From the NCBI GenBank assembly GCA_009929445.1, contig SAAL01000014.1:1-48993 (forward strand): a DNA stretch of 48,993 nt, written 5' to 3'. Within the stretch, counting starts at the first letter, position 1, and each line of letters opens with the position of its first letter. The stretch is from Bacteroidia bacterium. Its GTDB lineage: Bacteria > Bacteroidota > Bacteroidia > Bacteroidales > Paludibacteraceae. Positions 36,312-45,593 of this stretch are shown in pieces. The notes beneath the pieces were generated by a model, which searched no databases, was not told the DNA's origin, and was given only the letters and a program-made list of their open reading frames with translations. The position numbers were made by a program, and so were the translations under genes.

Positions 36312-36400
36312 GAAATATAAAACTGAATTTTTAAAAATGAAATCAGCCGGATGTGTCATCGCGGCTGGTTTTATTTTTAAATAGATAAACAACTGTTTCA

Positions 36401-36427
36401 TTGAAAGCTGTTAATTATGTATCTTTG
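36401..36427 (+). promoter_or_regulatory. Promoter of barrel paralogue 2
   Basis: TTG (36401-36403), a 16-bp spacer and TATCTTTG (36420-36427); the start codon is 24 bp on. The spacer is slightly short but the -7 box is a full match. Confidence 0.5.
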
Positions 36428-36451
36428 CATACGAAAACATAAAAAAAACAT

Positions 36452-37135
36452 ATGAGACTTATCAAATTTTTAGTACCGGTAGTGTTAACGGCATTACTTG
36501 GATTTAACGCTTACGCTCAGGATAAAAAAGTTGAATTCGGCATTATGGCAGGATATGGCTATACAATGCCAAAACTCAAGGATTCAAGAAGTATCAAAAA
36601 TCCGGCCATCAATTCGAGCAACCTGAATGGATTTCATGCCGGGCCTGTCCTGAAATTCAACTTCAGTGAGAAGGTTGGACTTCAAACCGGATTGCTTTAT
36701 AATTATTTCAGCGGAGTGGATTTATTAAGTTCTTCAGCCTTAAAAAAAACCGGAGTCTGGAATCAGAACCGAATCAAACTCACTGCCTTTGATTTACCTC
36801 TGAAAATAATGTATTCAATGCCACTTGCAGATGAATTCTACCTGCAGATTTTTGCCGGACCTAACTTCAACTATTCGATCAATAAGGTTACTGATTACGA
36901 GGCATATTCTGATAATAAACTCAATGTCAATCTGAGCAAAAAAGGTACAAATATATATCAGGCGCCGAGCGATTTCAATTCGTTGGATTTTCAGATGGGT
37001 GCAGGCATTGGCGTACAGTTCATGGGCTTATTTCTGAGAGGAGGCTATGAATGGGGCATCTTGAATCGTACAACTCTTACCGATGCTAAATTACGGTCAA
37101 ACGATCTGAAAGTATCACTGGGTTACACGTTTTAG
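36452..37135 (+). CDS. Outer-membrane beta-barrel protein, paralogue 2 of 3
   Basis: The 227-residue protein has a signal peptide (to AYAQ, ~residue 23). Its barrel shares motifs with its neighbours: LNGFHAGPVLKFNF, LQTGLLYNYFSGVDLL, LQIFAGPNFNYSINK, FQMGAGIGVQF and LRGGYEWGILNRTT, ending in GYTF. It is the same length as paralogue 3 after start correction. The N-terminal strand GIMAGYGYTMPKL is followed by a charged loop (KDSRSIKNPAINS). A good promoter lies just upstream, so this gene is transcribed separately from paralogue 1. Function is unknown. Confidence 0.83.
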   Translation: MRLIKFLVPVVLTALLGFNAYAQDKKVEFGIMAGYGYTMPKLKDSRSIKNPAINSSNLNGFHAGPVLKFNFSEKVGLQTGLLYNYFSGVDLLSSSALKKTGVWNQNRIKLTAFDLPLKIMYSMPLADEFYLQIFAGPNFNYSINKVTDYEAYSDNKLNVNLSKKGTNIYQAPSDFNSLDFQMGAGIGVQFMGLFLRGGYEWGILNRTTLTDAKLRSNDLKVSLGYTF

Positions 37136-37269
37136 AGTTCGCCGGGTAGCTGCTAAGTGGGAGAAAATATCAATTATTACACATCAGTAGGCATTCTGAA
37201 AATAATATTTTCAGAAAAACACCAATGTTAATAAAGGTTTTGAAATGACGTTCATGCAGCTATTTTCAC

Positions 37270-37277
37270 TACTTTTG
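37270..37277 (+). promoter_or_regulatory. -7 element of barrel paralogue 3
   Basis: TACTTTTG matches TAnnTTTG and lies 42 bp before ATG 37320. An alternative in-frame start at 37245 is upstream of this element, which argues for 37320. Confidence 0.5.
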
Positions 37278-37319
37278 CAAAAATTTATTCCAGTTTCTAT
37301 TCAAAAAAAAATTCACTAT

Positions 37320-38003
37320 ATGAAGTTTAGAATTGTTGTTTTTTTGTTTTTTTCTGTAATGATGATGAACCTGCCTGCTCAGACAGAAAAAAAAGATACG
37401 GTCAAATCAGAAAACTCCGGTCCTGTGTTCAGGGCTGAAGCCGGATATGGTCAGAATTTCAGATATGGAGATTATATCGTTACATCTCCTTATCATGTGC
37501 TAAAGGGTGGAGTGAATGTTGAATTTCCGATGAAATGGGGCTTTGGAGTGGAAACAGGACTCCGGTATTCGTTTGCTTTTGGTAATCGCGAACAAATCTA
37601 TGCGCACAGTGATACGGCATTTTTCAATTACTCAGGTCATTATATAGATGTTCCGCTCCGTATTACCTATACCTTGCCGATTTTCTGGGGGATGAAGTTG
37701 TTTGCTTTTGCCGGTCCTGATTTCAATATCGGATTAGCACAAACACAAGACGTAAAATTTACAGCCACAGTACTGGATCCGGCACCTTCCAACCCATTAA
37801 ATTATCCCGTGAGTGGCACTTACAATTTATATGATAATGACTTAAGACGCCTGAATATCCAACTGGGAGCCGGTGGCGGGTTACAATGGAAAAATTATCG
37901 TGTAAAAAGCGGATACGACTGGGGAATTAATAACATCAGCCAGAATAAAAACCGTTCGCAAAAAATGAAAGGCTGGTACATCACTTTTGAGTACGAATTC
38001 TAA
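37320..38003 (+). CDS. Outer-membrane beta-barrel protein, paralogue 3 of 3
   Basis: Starting at ATG 37320 gives 227 residues with a proper signal peptide (MKFRIVVFLFFSVMMMNLPA, cleavage before QTEK). A start at 37245 would bury this signal behind 25 residues. Barrel motifs match the two genes before it but are more diverged: GVETGLRYSFAFG, DVPLRITYTLPIF, LFAFAGPDFNIGLAQ, IQLGAGGGLQW and VKSGYDWGINNIS, ending in FEYEF. It is the last of the tandem barrel genes. Role unknown. Confidence 0.83.
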   Translation: MKFRIVVFLFFSVMMMNLPAQTEKKDTVKSENSGPVFRAEAGYGQNFRYGDYIVTSPYHVLKGGVNVEFPMKWGFGVETGLRYSFAFGNREQIYAHSDTAFFNYSGHYIDVPLRITYTLPIFWGMKLFAFAGPDFNIGLAQTQDVKFTATVLDPAPSNPLNYPVSGTYNLYDNDLRRLNIQLGAGGGLQWKNYRVKSGYDWGINNISQNKNRSQKMKGWYITFEYEF

Positions 38004-38130
38004 TCCATCCGAGGAAACTAAACAGAAAAGCGGTCGGTTTTACAGCAAGTGAAACCGATTTTTCTTTCCTTGTAGGATCAACTTGATGAATTCTTATGAA
38101 ATTATCCGGAAAAAAATTATTCATTTATAA

Positions 38131-39516
38131 ATGCTTAAATACGAAATGTCGGAATTAAAGCAAACAGAAGATAGTAAATTAAGTACCCTGAGTGTAGGCA
38201 AACTACTCTGGATGTACTCACTTCCTGCTATTGTGGGAGCAATGGTGTCTTCGCTCTATAATATCATCGACCGCATGTACATTGGTCTGGGAGTAGGTCC
38301 TATGGCTATTTCCGGATTGGCACTTACGTTTCCTTTTATGAATTTTCTGATGGCATTCAGTATGCTGGTTGGTGCCGGAGCTTCTTCACGCATTTCTATA
38401 CGACTTGGCGAGGGCGACCGTGACCGGGCCGAACAGATTCTCGGAAATACACTTACTCTGACCATACTGGTTTCCGGAACGGTAATTCTGTTTTCGATGT
38501 TATTTATGAATCCGATACTCATTATGTTCGGAGGCAGCGAAAATACCCTGAAATATGCCAGAGAGTTCATGCAAATCATCGTTCCGGGAACGATTTTATC
38601 CGCTTTGTTATTTGGCTTCAACAGCATCATGCGAGCATCGGGGTATCCGAAGAAAGCAATGATAACCATGATTATAAGCGCTTTTGTCAATATCACACTG
38701 GCTCCGCTTTTTATTTTTGTGTTCAAAATGGGAATTGCGGGTGCTGCACATGCCACCAATATTGCATTTTTCGTCGGTTCGATATGGGTAGTGTTACATT
38801 TTTTCGACAAAAAAACAAATATTCGTTTTCACAGAAAGAACCTGAAACTGGATCGGCAGATAGTAAAGTCAATTCTGAACATCGGGATGTCGCCATTCAG
38901 TATGCAGATAGCTGCAAGTGTTACAGTGGTGATCATCAACCGGGCTTTGATCAGATACGGAGGAGATTTGGCAGTAGGTGCTCTGGGTATTCAAAATGCG
39001 ATAGCGACACTTGTTGTCATGTTTATCATTGGTCTTAATCAGGGTGCACAGCCCATTCTCGGTTTCAACTACGGAGCCCGAAAATTCGACAGAATGTTTA
39101 TGGCGTTGAAAAAAACAGCCGTAGCAGCGACCCTGGTTTCTACAGCAGGATTTATTTTAGGAACATTTTTCCCTCATGCCCTGGCAAGTTTGTTTACGAG
39201 AGACGAGGAATTGAAAGAACTTGCTGCCAGAGCCTTACGAATTTCGGTTACTGTTTTTCCACTCATTGGTTCCCAAATTGTAATAACCAACTTTTTTCAG
39301 TCCATCGGCAAAGCCAAAATATCCATGACACTGAGTTTGACCCGTCAGGTGCTTTTCCTTATTCCGTGTCTGATATTTTTGCCGCCCATTTTCGGTCTGG
39401 ATGGTGTGTGGAGCTCAATGCCCGTAGCCGATTCATTATCAGTAATCGTCACAACATCTACGCTGGTGTTTTTCATCCGGAAATTCAAAAAGAGACAAAA
39501 TTCTGCATTCATATAA
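38131..39516 (+). CDS. MATE-family multidrug efflux transporter
   Basis: The 461-residue protein has the 12 membrane helices and two-fold repeat of MATE transporters. Recognisable segments are SLPAIVGAMVSSLYNIIDRMYIG (start of half 1), GASSRISIRLGEGD, and in half 2 NIGMSPFSMQIAASVTVVIINRAL and GLNQGAQPILGFNYGA. MATE proteins export cationic drugs or metabolites in exchange for Na+ or H+. Two starts are possible, ATG 38131 and ATG 38146 (MSELKQTEDSK); no ribosome-binding site decides between them. No regulator or drug-related gene is adjacent, so the substrate is open. Confidence 0.92.
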   Translation: MLKYEMSELKQTEDSKLSTLSVGKLLWMYSLPAIVGAMVSSLYNIIDRMYIGLGVGPMAISGLALTFPFMNFLMAFSMLVGAGASSRISIRLGEGDRDRAEQILGNTLTLTILVSGTVILFSMLFMNPILIMFGGSENTLKYAREFMQIIVPGTILSALLFGFNSIMRASGYPKKAMITMIISAFVNITLAPLFIFVFKMGIAGAAHATNIAFFVGSIWVVLHFFDKKTNIRFHRKNLKLDRQIVKSILNIGMSPFSMQIAASVTVVIINRALIRYGGDLAVGALGIQNAIATLVVMFIIGLNQGAQPILGFNYGARKFDRMFMALKKTAVAATLVSTAGFILGTFFPHALASLFTRDEELKELAARALRISVTVFPLIGSQIVITNFFQSIGKAKISMTLSLTRQVLFLIPCLIFLPPIFGLDGVWSSMPVADSLSVIVTTSTLVFFIRKFKKRQNSAFI

Positions 39517-39555
39517 ATCTTGTAAAATATGTACGGTAGTCTGTCGAAATTTGAG

Positions 39556-39563
39556 TATTTTTG
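39556..39563 (+). promoter_or_regulatory. -7 element of the LptF/LptG-type permease gene
   Basis: TATTTTTG matches TAnnTTTG and lies 23 bp before ATG 39587. An in-frame TTG start at 39551 overlaps the promoter and is therefore unlikely. Confidence 0.5.
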
Positions 39564-39586
39564 CTTTGCGAAAAATAACTTCATTT

Positions 39587-41095
39587 ATGCTCGGAATTAA
39601 GAAAATTGATACATACATTGTAAAGTCATTTCTGGCTTATTTTTTCATGACTTTCTTCATCTCCATGCTCATTCTGCTTATGCAGTTTACGTGGAAGCAC
39701 ATGGCTGAATTGATAGGCAAAGGGGTAAGTTGGGGAGTTTTGGCCGAATTTTTCTGGTATGCAACCTTACAAACTGTGCCTATGGCTTTACCATTAGCTA
39801 TTTTGCTTGCTGCATTGATGAATTTTGGTAATCTGGGCGAACACTTTGAACTTACTGCCATGAAATCGGCCGGCATTTCGCTTTTCAGGATGATGAGGGG
39901 GCTTATCGTTTTTATTTCGATAATCAGTGTCCTGGCATTTTTCTTTTCGAACAATGTACTCCCGATGGCCCAACAAAAACTCTGGACGTTAATTTTTTCC
40001 CTGAGGCAGAAATCACCCGAATTTGACATTCCCGAGGGAGAATTTTATACCGGAATAAATGGTTACAACCTGTATGTAAGGTCAAAGGACCCGAATAAAA
40101 AAATGCTCAGGGATCTGATGATTTATGATTTCTCCAAAGGATTTGACAATGCTTCGGTAACCCTTGCCGATTCCGGACGAGTACAGTTTACAGCGGATAA
40201 CAAGTACCTGAAATTTTCGATGTATTCCGGCGAAAGTTTTGAAAACATGAGGCAGCAAGGCTCAAGATACAATTCAAGCAGCATACCTTATCGTCGCGAA
40301 ACATTTCAGACCAAAGAGCTGCTGCTTGATTTTGATACAGAATTCAATAGGTACGACGAGTCGATACTGAAAGACCAGCATGTGAGTAAAAATGTGGTAG
40401 AACTTACCCAAACCATTGATTCTGTGTCGAAAATTGTAAAGGCACGGGGCGATGAGCAGGCTCGCGAAATGATATCCACCCAGTTTCCCGAAATCAGAGA
40501 AACTGTAAGCATCGATGAAATTCCGATGATGACCGATGAAGTATCTGAAGAACAGGTTGTAACCGAAGAAGAGCCGGTGAAGAATTACGCTGCCGATTCG
40601 CTTTTCCTGAAACTCAACCAGCAGCAAATGGAAGAAGCAGTCTCAGCTGCCCGTCAGAGCGCCCAGGCAATGAAGGATAAAATTGATTACAACAGAATAA
40701 TGCTTGTGGATCCCACCATGACGGTACGCCGTCACCAGATTGAGTGGCACAGGAGGTTTACCTTGTCATTTGCCTGTCTGATATTCTTTTTTATCGGAGC
40801 ACCCCTGGGTGCCATTATACGCAAAGGTGGACTGGGATTTCCCATCGTGATTTCGGTGGTGTTGTTTGTAATATACTACATCATTGATACCACCGGTTAT
40901 AAAATGGCTCGCGAAGGTTTCTGGCAGGTTTTTGAAGGCATGTGGTTAAGTTCTGCCGTACTTTTCCCGCTGGGTTTATTTCTGACCTGGAAAGCTGTGA
41001 CCGACGCAAGCTTCTTCCGAACAGAATCTTACACACGGATTTATGACAACATGAAAGAATATTACAGGAAAAGAAGAAACAAATCACGGAATTAA
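39587..41095 (+). CDS. LptF/LptG-family permease (YjgP/YjgQ)
   Basis: The 502-residue protein has three membrane helices at each end (KIDTYIVKSFLAYFFMTFFI at the start; LSFACLIFFFIGAPLGAIIRKGGLGFPIV near the end) around a large periplasmic domain, the YjgP/YjgQ fold. LptF and LptG are the inner-membrane parts of the LptB2FG pump that pulls lipopolysaccharide out of the membrane. Conserved cues include FWYATLQTVPMALPLAILLAALMNFGNLGEHFELTAMKSAGIS, given here only as the region ~55-100. The central region (~270-370) holds an extra acidic, helical insert (EEQVVTEEEPVKN). The start at ATG 39587 follows a promoter element. ribBA comes 56 bp later and may be cotranscribed. Whether this is LptF or LptG cannot be told. 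Confidence 0.9.
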   Translation: MLGIKKIDTYIVKSFLAYFFMTFFISMLILLMQFTWKHMAELIGKGVSWGVLAEFFWYATLQTVPMALPLAILLAALMNFGNLGEHFELTAMKSAGISLFRMMRGLIVFISIISVLAFFFSNNVLPMAQQKLWTLIFSLRQKSPEFDIPEGEFYTGINGYNLYVRSKDPNKKMLRDLMIYDFSKGFDNASVTLADSGRVQFTADNKYLKFSMYSGESFENMRQQGSRYNSSSIPYRRETFQTKELLLDFDTEFNRYDESILKDQHVSKNVVELTQTIDSVSKIVKARGDEQAREMISTQFPEIRETVSIDEIPMMTDEVSEEQVVTEEEPVKNYAADSLFLKLNQQQMEEAVSAARQSAQAMKDKIDYNRIMLVDPTMTVRRHQIEWHRRFTLSFACLIFFFIGAPLGAIIRKGGLGFPIVISVVLFVIYYIIDTTGYKMAREGFWQVFEGMWLSSAVLFPLGLFLTWKAVTDASFFRTESYTRIYDNMKEYYRKRRNKSRN

Positions 41096-41151
41096 TTCAG
41101 AAAAAGTAAAAATTCGTACGCAGATGATGTGATTCAACAAAAAAAAGAACT

Positions 41152-42366
41152 ATGAAAGAAAAACTTGATAAAATTGAAGATGCCATTGAGGATATCCGAA
41201 TGGGCAAATTTGTAATTGTGGTAGATGATGAAGACCGTGAAAATGAAGGTGACTTTATCTGTGCTGCCGAAAAGATTACACCTGAAATGATTAATTTCAT
41301 GCTGAAAAACGGACGTGGAGTTCTTTGCGCACCGCTTACCGAAGAAAGATGCGATGCGCTGGAACTGGAAATGCAGGCCGAAGTGAACACATCCATTCAT
41401 TCAACACCATTCACCGTGAGTGTAGATAAGCTGGAAGGATGCACAACCGGTGTTTCGGCAGCCGACAGAGCTGCCACGTTTCGTGCGCTGGCCGATCCTG
41501 CTTCCACTCCCGAAACATTCGGACGACCGGGACATATTTTCCCGTTGAGAGCAAAATCCAAAGGTGTTTTGCGCCGTGCCGGTCATACCGAAGCCACTGT
41601 AGATCTGGCTCGTCTGGCTGGCCTAAACCCTGCCGGAGCACTCATTGAAATTATGAACGAAGACGGAACCATGGCACGCTTACCTCAACTGTACGAAATA
41701 GCAGATGAGTTTGGTTTGAAGATAATTTCAATCGCCGATCTGATTGCTTACCGAATTCGTACCGAGTCACTCATTCAGCGTGGTGTAGAAGTTGATATGC
41801 CAACTGCTTACGGACATTTCAAGCTCATACCATTTCGTCAGCTATCAAACGGGTTGGAGCATATTGCATTAATCAAGGGAACCTGGAAGCACGATGAAGC
41901 CGTTTTGGCCAGGGTTCATTCATCATGCATGACGGGTGATATTTTCGGTTCGATGCGATGCGAGTGTGGAGAGCAACTTCACAAAGCACTTGAATTGATT
42001 GAAAAAGAAGGAAAAGGAGTGCTTGTTTATATGAATCAGGAAGGTCGCGGAATTGGATTGATGAACAAAATAAAAGCCTACAAACTCCAGGAAGAAGGAC
42101 TTGATACGGTAGATGCCAACCTTCACCTGGGCTTTAATGCCGACGAGCGCGATTATGGGATTGGAGCACAAATTCTCAGAGAAGTGGGAGTAACTCAGCT
42201 CCGTCTGATGACCAATAATCCTAAAAAAAGGATCGGACTGGAGTCTTACGGCCTGTCGGTAGTGGAAAATGTGCCGCTGGAAGTTGAACCAAACAAATAC
42301 AATGCATTTTACATGCAAACAAAGAAGGAAAGGATGGGGCATAAATTGAAATACGTCGGTAAGTAA
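41152..42366 (+). CDS. ribBA: Bifunctional DHBP synthase / GTP cyclohydrolase II
   Basis: The 404-residue fusion supplies both precursors of riboflavin. Residues ~1-205 are RibB (ribulose-5-phosphate to DHBP), with [22 protein letters not shown] and [18 protein letters not shown]. Residues ~206-404 are RibA (GTP to the pyrimidine precursor), with the zinc cysteines in [18 protein letters not shown], the active-site [13 protein letters not shown] and the C-terminal [14 protein letters not shown]. All key residues appear intact in both halves. No FMN riboswitch was recognised in the 56-bp leader. The next gene follows by 44 bp. Confidence 0.97.
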   Translation: MKEKLDKIEDAIEDIRMGKFVIVVDDEDRENEGDFICAAEKITPEMINFMLKNGRGVLCAPLTEERCDALELEMQAEVNTSIHSTPFTVSVDKLEGCTTGVSAADRAATFRALADPASTPETFGRPGHIFPLRAKSKGVLRRAGHTEATVDLARLAGLNPAGALIEIMNEDGTMARLPQLYEIADEFGLKIISIADLIAYRIRTESLIQRGVEVDMPTAYGHFKLIPFRQLSNGLEHIALIKGTWKHDEAVLARVHSSCMTGDIFGSMRCECGEQLHKALELIEKEGKGVLVYMNQEGRGIGLMNKIKAYKLQEEGLDTVDANLHLGFNADERDYGIGAQILREVGVTQLRLMTNNPKKRIGLESYGLSVVENVPLEVEPNKYNAFYMQTKKERMGHKLKYVGK

Positions 42367-42410
42367 TTTTTTTCAGTAAACAGCTAACGGACAGAAAACA
42401 ATATAGATAT

Positions 42411-43181
42411 ATGAATACAGCATTAGTTACAGGAGCTACCTCGGGATTCGGACGTGCCATTGCACTCAGACTTGCATCGATAGGTTATAATCTGGTCGTT
42501 ACCGGCCGACGAAAGGAGTTGCTGGATACACTCATTCAGGAAATTAACCAGCAATATAAAGTAGAAATCCACGCGTTGAATTTTGATGTGCGCGATAAAA
42601 ACGCCTGCGAAAAGGCAATGAATTCCTTGCCCGAAAGATTTAATCAGATTGATTTGCTGGTGAACAATGCAGGACTTGCAGCCGGAGCATCTCCGTTTCA
42701 GGATAGCGATCTCGAAGATTACGAAAGGATGATTGACACCAATGTGAAAGGACTCCTCTACGTGACCAAACTGATTGTTCCGGGTATGATTGAACGGAAA
42801 TCCGGTCATATTGTAAACATATCTTCCATTGCAGGCATTGAGGTGTATCCAACCGGAAATGTATATTGCGCTTCGAAACACGCTGTAAATGCCATCACAA
42901 AAGGATTGAGAATTGATCTGGTAAAACACGGAATACGTGTCAGTTCCATTTCGCCCGGAATGGCAGAAACCGAGTTTTCCGTTGTGCGCTATCATGGCGA
43001 CCGGGAGAAGGCAAAAGCCGTTTACAAAGGACTCCAACCGCTTACAGCCGAGGATATTGCAGATGCACTGGAGTTTATCGTTACACGCCCGCCTCATGTG
43101 ATGATCAATGACATTCAGATTAATCCTTCCCAACAGGCAAACACCTATATTTCCCACAGGATAGATACAGTAAATCAATAA
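42411..43181 (+). CDS. SDR-family NAD(P)-dependent oxidoreductase (YdfG-like)
   Basis: The 256-residue classical short-chain dehydrogenase has the cofactor motif TGATSGFG (residues 7-14), NNAG at ~88-91, the catalytic Ser in VNISSIAG and the Tyr/Lys pair in VYCASKHAV. An Arg in VVTGRRKELL after beta-strand 2 suggests NADP preference. The sequence is closest in feel to YdfG, which oxidises serine and 3-hydroxy acids (ISPGMAETEFSVVRYHGD, and a C-terminal HVMINDIQINPSQQ segment seen in that group). It is 44 bp downstream of ribBA; there is no known riboflavin step for it, so the linkage is probably only positional. Confidence 0.9.
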   Translation: MNTALVTGATSGFGRAIALRLASIGYNLVVTGRRKELLDTLIQEINQQYKVEIHALNFDVRDKNACEKAMNSLPERFNQIDLLVNNAGLAAGASPFQDSDLEDYERMIDTNVKGLLYVTKLIVPGMIERKSGHIVNISSIAGIEVYPTGNVYCASKHAVNAITKGLRIDLVKHGIRVSSISPGMAETEFSVVRYHGDREKAKAVYKGLQPLTAEDIADALEFIVTRPPHVMINDIQINPSQQANTYISHRIDTVNQ

Positions 43182-43219
43182 AATAGTAAAAATCTGTATT
43201 TTATTTTAAAAAAAAGTCT

Positions 43220-43227
43220 TACTTTTG
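43220..43227 (+). promoter_or_regulatory. -7 element of the DUF349 gene
   Basis: TACTTTTG is a full match to TAnnTTTG and lies 55 bp before the start codon. No TTG is seen at the usual -33 spacing. Confidence 0.5.
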
Positions 43228-43282
43228 TCTCTGTTATATGGTACTGATGTCCGGAGTAGAAATTCCGGAACTTAAAAAATGA

Positions 43283-45322
43283 ATGAAAATGACCTCAAAA
43301 GACTCTCTGAAAGAAAAGGAAAACCTGAATAATCAGATTTTACCCGAAGAAATGTTACAGGAAAACAAAACTGAAATCGAAACTGTTGTGCCTGAAACAG
43401 AACAAAATACAGTTACAGAACCCGAAACGCAAACAGTTGCAGAAACAGTAGCAGAACCGAAACCGGAAATAGCAGCCGAACCATTGGTTGAAACCGAACC
43501 GGAAGCTGAAGCGGAAACGGAAACCGAACCTGAAGTTTCTGAATCAGAAATACCAGTTCTTGTACCAATACCTGTATTAAAATCTGAAGACGAATCTGAA
43601 GAAATAAAAGCGTCCGATGTGACTGAAATGTCAAAAGAACAATTGATTGAAAGGCTTAAAGAGCTGATTGAACAAGAAGTGGAACAAGTCAAAGAGGAAG
43701 TTGAGGAAATCAAACAACTATTTTACAGAAAAAGCAAAGCAGAGACAGATTTACAACGTGCATCCTTCATTGAAAACGGTGGAATTGAAACAGACTTCAT
43801 ACCCGAAGCCACCGAACTTGAAAATGAATTCAAGGAATTGCTGGCAGAATACAAGAATAAAAAGGCAAAAATTACCGCCGAACTCGAAAAGGAAAGAGAA
43901 AACAATCTTCTGAAAAAGAACCACATCATCGAACAGATGAAGCTTCTCATTGACAGTAAAGAAGATGTGTCTGCCAATATCAATACTTTCCGCCAGCTTC
44001 AGCAGGATTGGAAAAATACCGGAAAAGTACCTCCATCGGCCAATAATGATCTCTGGAAACAATACAATCAGTACCAGGAATCATTCTGGGATTTGATAAA
44101 AATCAGCAACGAACTCCGAGAATACGATTTCAAAAAAAATCTTGAAGCCAAAAACAAACTGATTGAAGCAGCTGAAATACTTGCCAACGAAGAAGATGTG
44201 GTAACTGCATTCCGCCAATTGCAGAAATTGCACGAAGACTGGCACGAATTAGGGCCCGTAGCACGTGATCTGCGTGAGCAAACCTGGGACCGTTTCAAAG
44301 CTGCCTCAACCGTAATAAACAAAAAACATCAGGCTCATTTCGACGATATCCGGGGTCTTGAAGAACAAAATCTGGCTGCAAAAATTTCATTGTGCGAACG
44401 CATTGAAACAATCGATGTGAGTTCTCTGAAAACCTATAAAGAATGGGACGAGGTGACCCGTCAAATTCTTGATTTACAGGAAGAATGGCGCACAATTGGT
44501 TTTGCTCCGCGCAGAGCCAATCAAAAGATATTCGAACGCTATCGGAAAGCCTGCGACAGCTTCTTTACAGCAAAAGCAGATTTCTATAAAGGTGTAAAAT
44601 CAAACCTGAATGAAAATCTGGACAAGAAAAAAGCACTTTGCGAAAAAGCCGAATCACTCAAAGAAAGTACCGACTGGAAGAAAACCTCCGATGAATTTGT
44701 GAAAATGCAGAAAGAATGGAAAACAATCGGTCCCGTTCAGAAAAAATATTCCGATGAAATCTGGAAACGATTTATTAGTGCCTGTGATTATTTCTTCGAA
44801 CAAAGAAATAAAAATGTGACGGGTCAGAAAAGCGAAGAAGTGCTGAATCTTGAGAAGAAAAAAGAGTTGATTGAAAAAATAAAATCCTTTAAAAAAACCG
44901 ATAATGTATCCGAATCGCTCGCAGCATTACGTGCACTCGCTGCCGAATGGAACAACACCGGACATGTACCTTTCAAGGAAAAGGATAAAATTTACAAGGA
45001 ATACCGGACTGTATTAGATGCTCAGTTTGACTCACTGAATATTGATGCATCACAGCGCAGGCTCGAATCTTTCCGCTCCAACCTGAAAGATATGAGCGAT
45101 AAGGGCGAGAATAAACTTTACCGCGAACGCGATAAGCTGGTACGCGCTTACGAACATCTGAAATCCGAGATTTCTACTTACGAAAATAACATCGGTTTCC
45201 TCAGTATTTCATCCAAGAAAGGCGGCGGAATGCTGCAGGAAATGGAACGAAAAATTGAAACACTGAAAGAAGAATGTAAATTGCTGGAGCAAAAAATCAA
45301 TCTGATTGACGAAAAAATTTAA
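43283..45322 (+). CDS. DUF349 repeat protein with acidic N-terminal extension
   Basis: The 679-residue cytoplasmic protein has no signal or membrane segment. Residues ~15-110 are a low-complexity acidic region of repeated Glu/Thr/Pro/Val (ETEPEAEAETETEPE). From ~215 to 610 there are five DUF349 repeats, each with a W-K-x-x-G-x-V/A-P-type core: QQDWKNTGKVPPSAN, HEDWHELGPVARD, QEEWRTIGFAPRRAN, QKEWKTIGPVQKKYS and AAEWNNTGHVPFKEK. The C-terminus is a coiled coil. DUF349 helical bundles are widespread in Bacteroidota and function is not established. The gene has its own promoter element and terminator. ATG 43283 and ATG 43289 are both possible starts. Confidence 0.88.
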   Translation: MKMTSKDSLKEKENLNNQILPEEMLQENKTEIETVVPETEQNTVTEPETQTVAETVAEPKPEIAAEPLVETEPEAEAETETEPEVSESEIPVLVPIPVLKSEDESEEIKASDVTEMSKEQLIERLKELIEQEVEQVKEEVEEIKQLFYRKSKAETDLQRASFIENGGIETDFIPEATELENEFKELLAEYKNKKAKITAELEKERENNLLKKNHIIEQMKLLIDSKEDVSANINTFRQLQQDWKNTGKVPPSANNDLWKQYNQYQESFWDLIKISNELREYDFKKNLEAKNKLIEAAEILANEEDVVTAFRQLQKLHEDWHELGPVARDLREQTWDRFKAASTVINKKHQAHFDDIRGLEEQNLAAKISLCERIETIDVSSLKTYKEWDEVTRQILDLQEEWRTIGFAPRRANQKIFERYRKACDSFFTAKADFYKGVKSNLNENLDKKKALCEKAESLKESTDWKKTSDEFVKMQKEWKTIGPVQKKYSDEIWKRFISACDYFFEQRNKNVTGQKSEEVLNLEKKKELIEKIKSFKKTDNVSESLAALRALAAEWNNTGHVPFKEKDKIYKEYRTVLDAQFDSLNIDASQRRLESFRSNLKDMSDKGENKLYRERDKLVRAYEHLKSEISTYENNIGFLSISSKKGGGMLQEMERKIETLKEECKLLEQKINLIDEKI

Positions 45323-45343
45323 AATTAGATTTGTTTAAAACAG

Positions 45344-45373
45344 AAAAAGCGCTGAATTTCAGCGCTTTTTTTA
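45344..45373 (+). terminator. Terminator of the DUF349 gene
   Basis: The arms AAAAAGCGCTGAA and TTCAGCGCTTTTT form a near-perfect hairpin followed by further T residues, 22 bp after the stop codon. Confidence 0.88.
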
Positions 45374-45388
45374 TCCGGCTCTCGCCCC

Positions 45389-45541
45389 CGCTGGTGCGGA
45401 TTTATTTACAATCCGTGGCAATACAAATAAGAGGTTGAAATTGGCACAGGTCACAGACCTGCGCCTGCTAGCGAAGCAGAAAGTAAAAGTTTATAGATTG
45501 AATATACTGGTTGACCACACGATGCAAAAGTGCGACAGCAA
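45389..45541. repeat. Inverted-repeat element, degenerate copy Z
   Basis: The left end reads CCCCCGCTGGTGCGGATT, itself a hairpin with AATCCGTGGCA. The right end reads CCACACGATGCAAAAGTGCG then ACAGCAAAGGG. These match, with changes, the ends of the well-preserved copy at 48731-48948. The interior differs in length and holds GGTCACAGACC, a small palindrome. It lies in the 271-bp gap before the M28 peptidase gene, where no gene was seen. Confidence 0.5.
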
Positions 45542-45593
45542 AGGGTGATGTAAAATTAGAAGAAGTAAAAATTTAAATAAACCATTCGTTATT

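Noticed and set aside
41096-41151. FMN riboswitch upstream of ribBA
   Set aside because: The leader is only 56 bp and has none of the conserved FMN-aptamer segments.
42423-43178. 251-residue minus-strand frame covering the SDR gene
   Set aside because: The plus-strand gene has all SDR catalytic motifs; the antisense frame is cysteine- and histidine-rich without a pattern.
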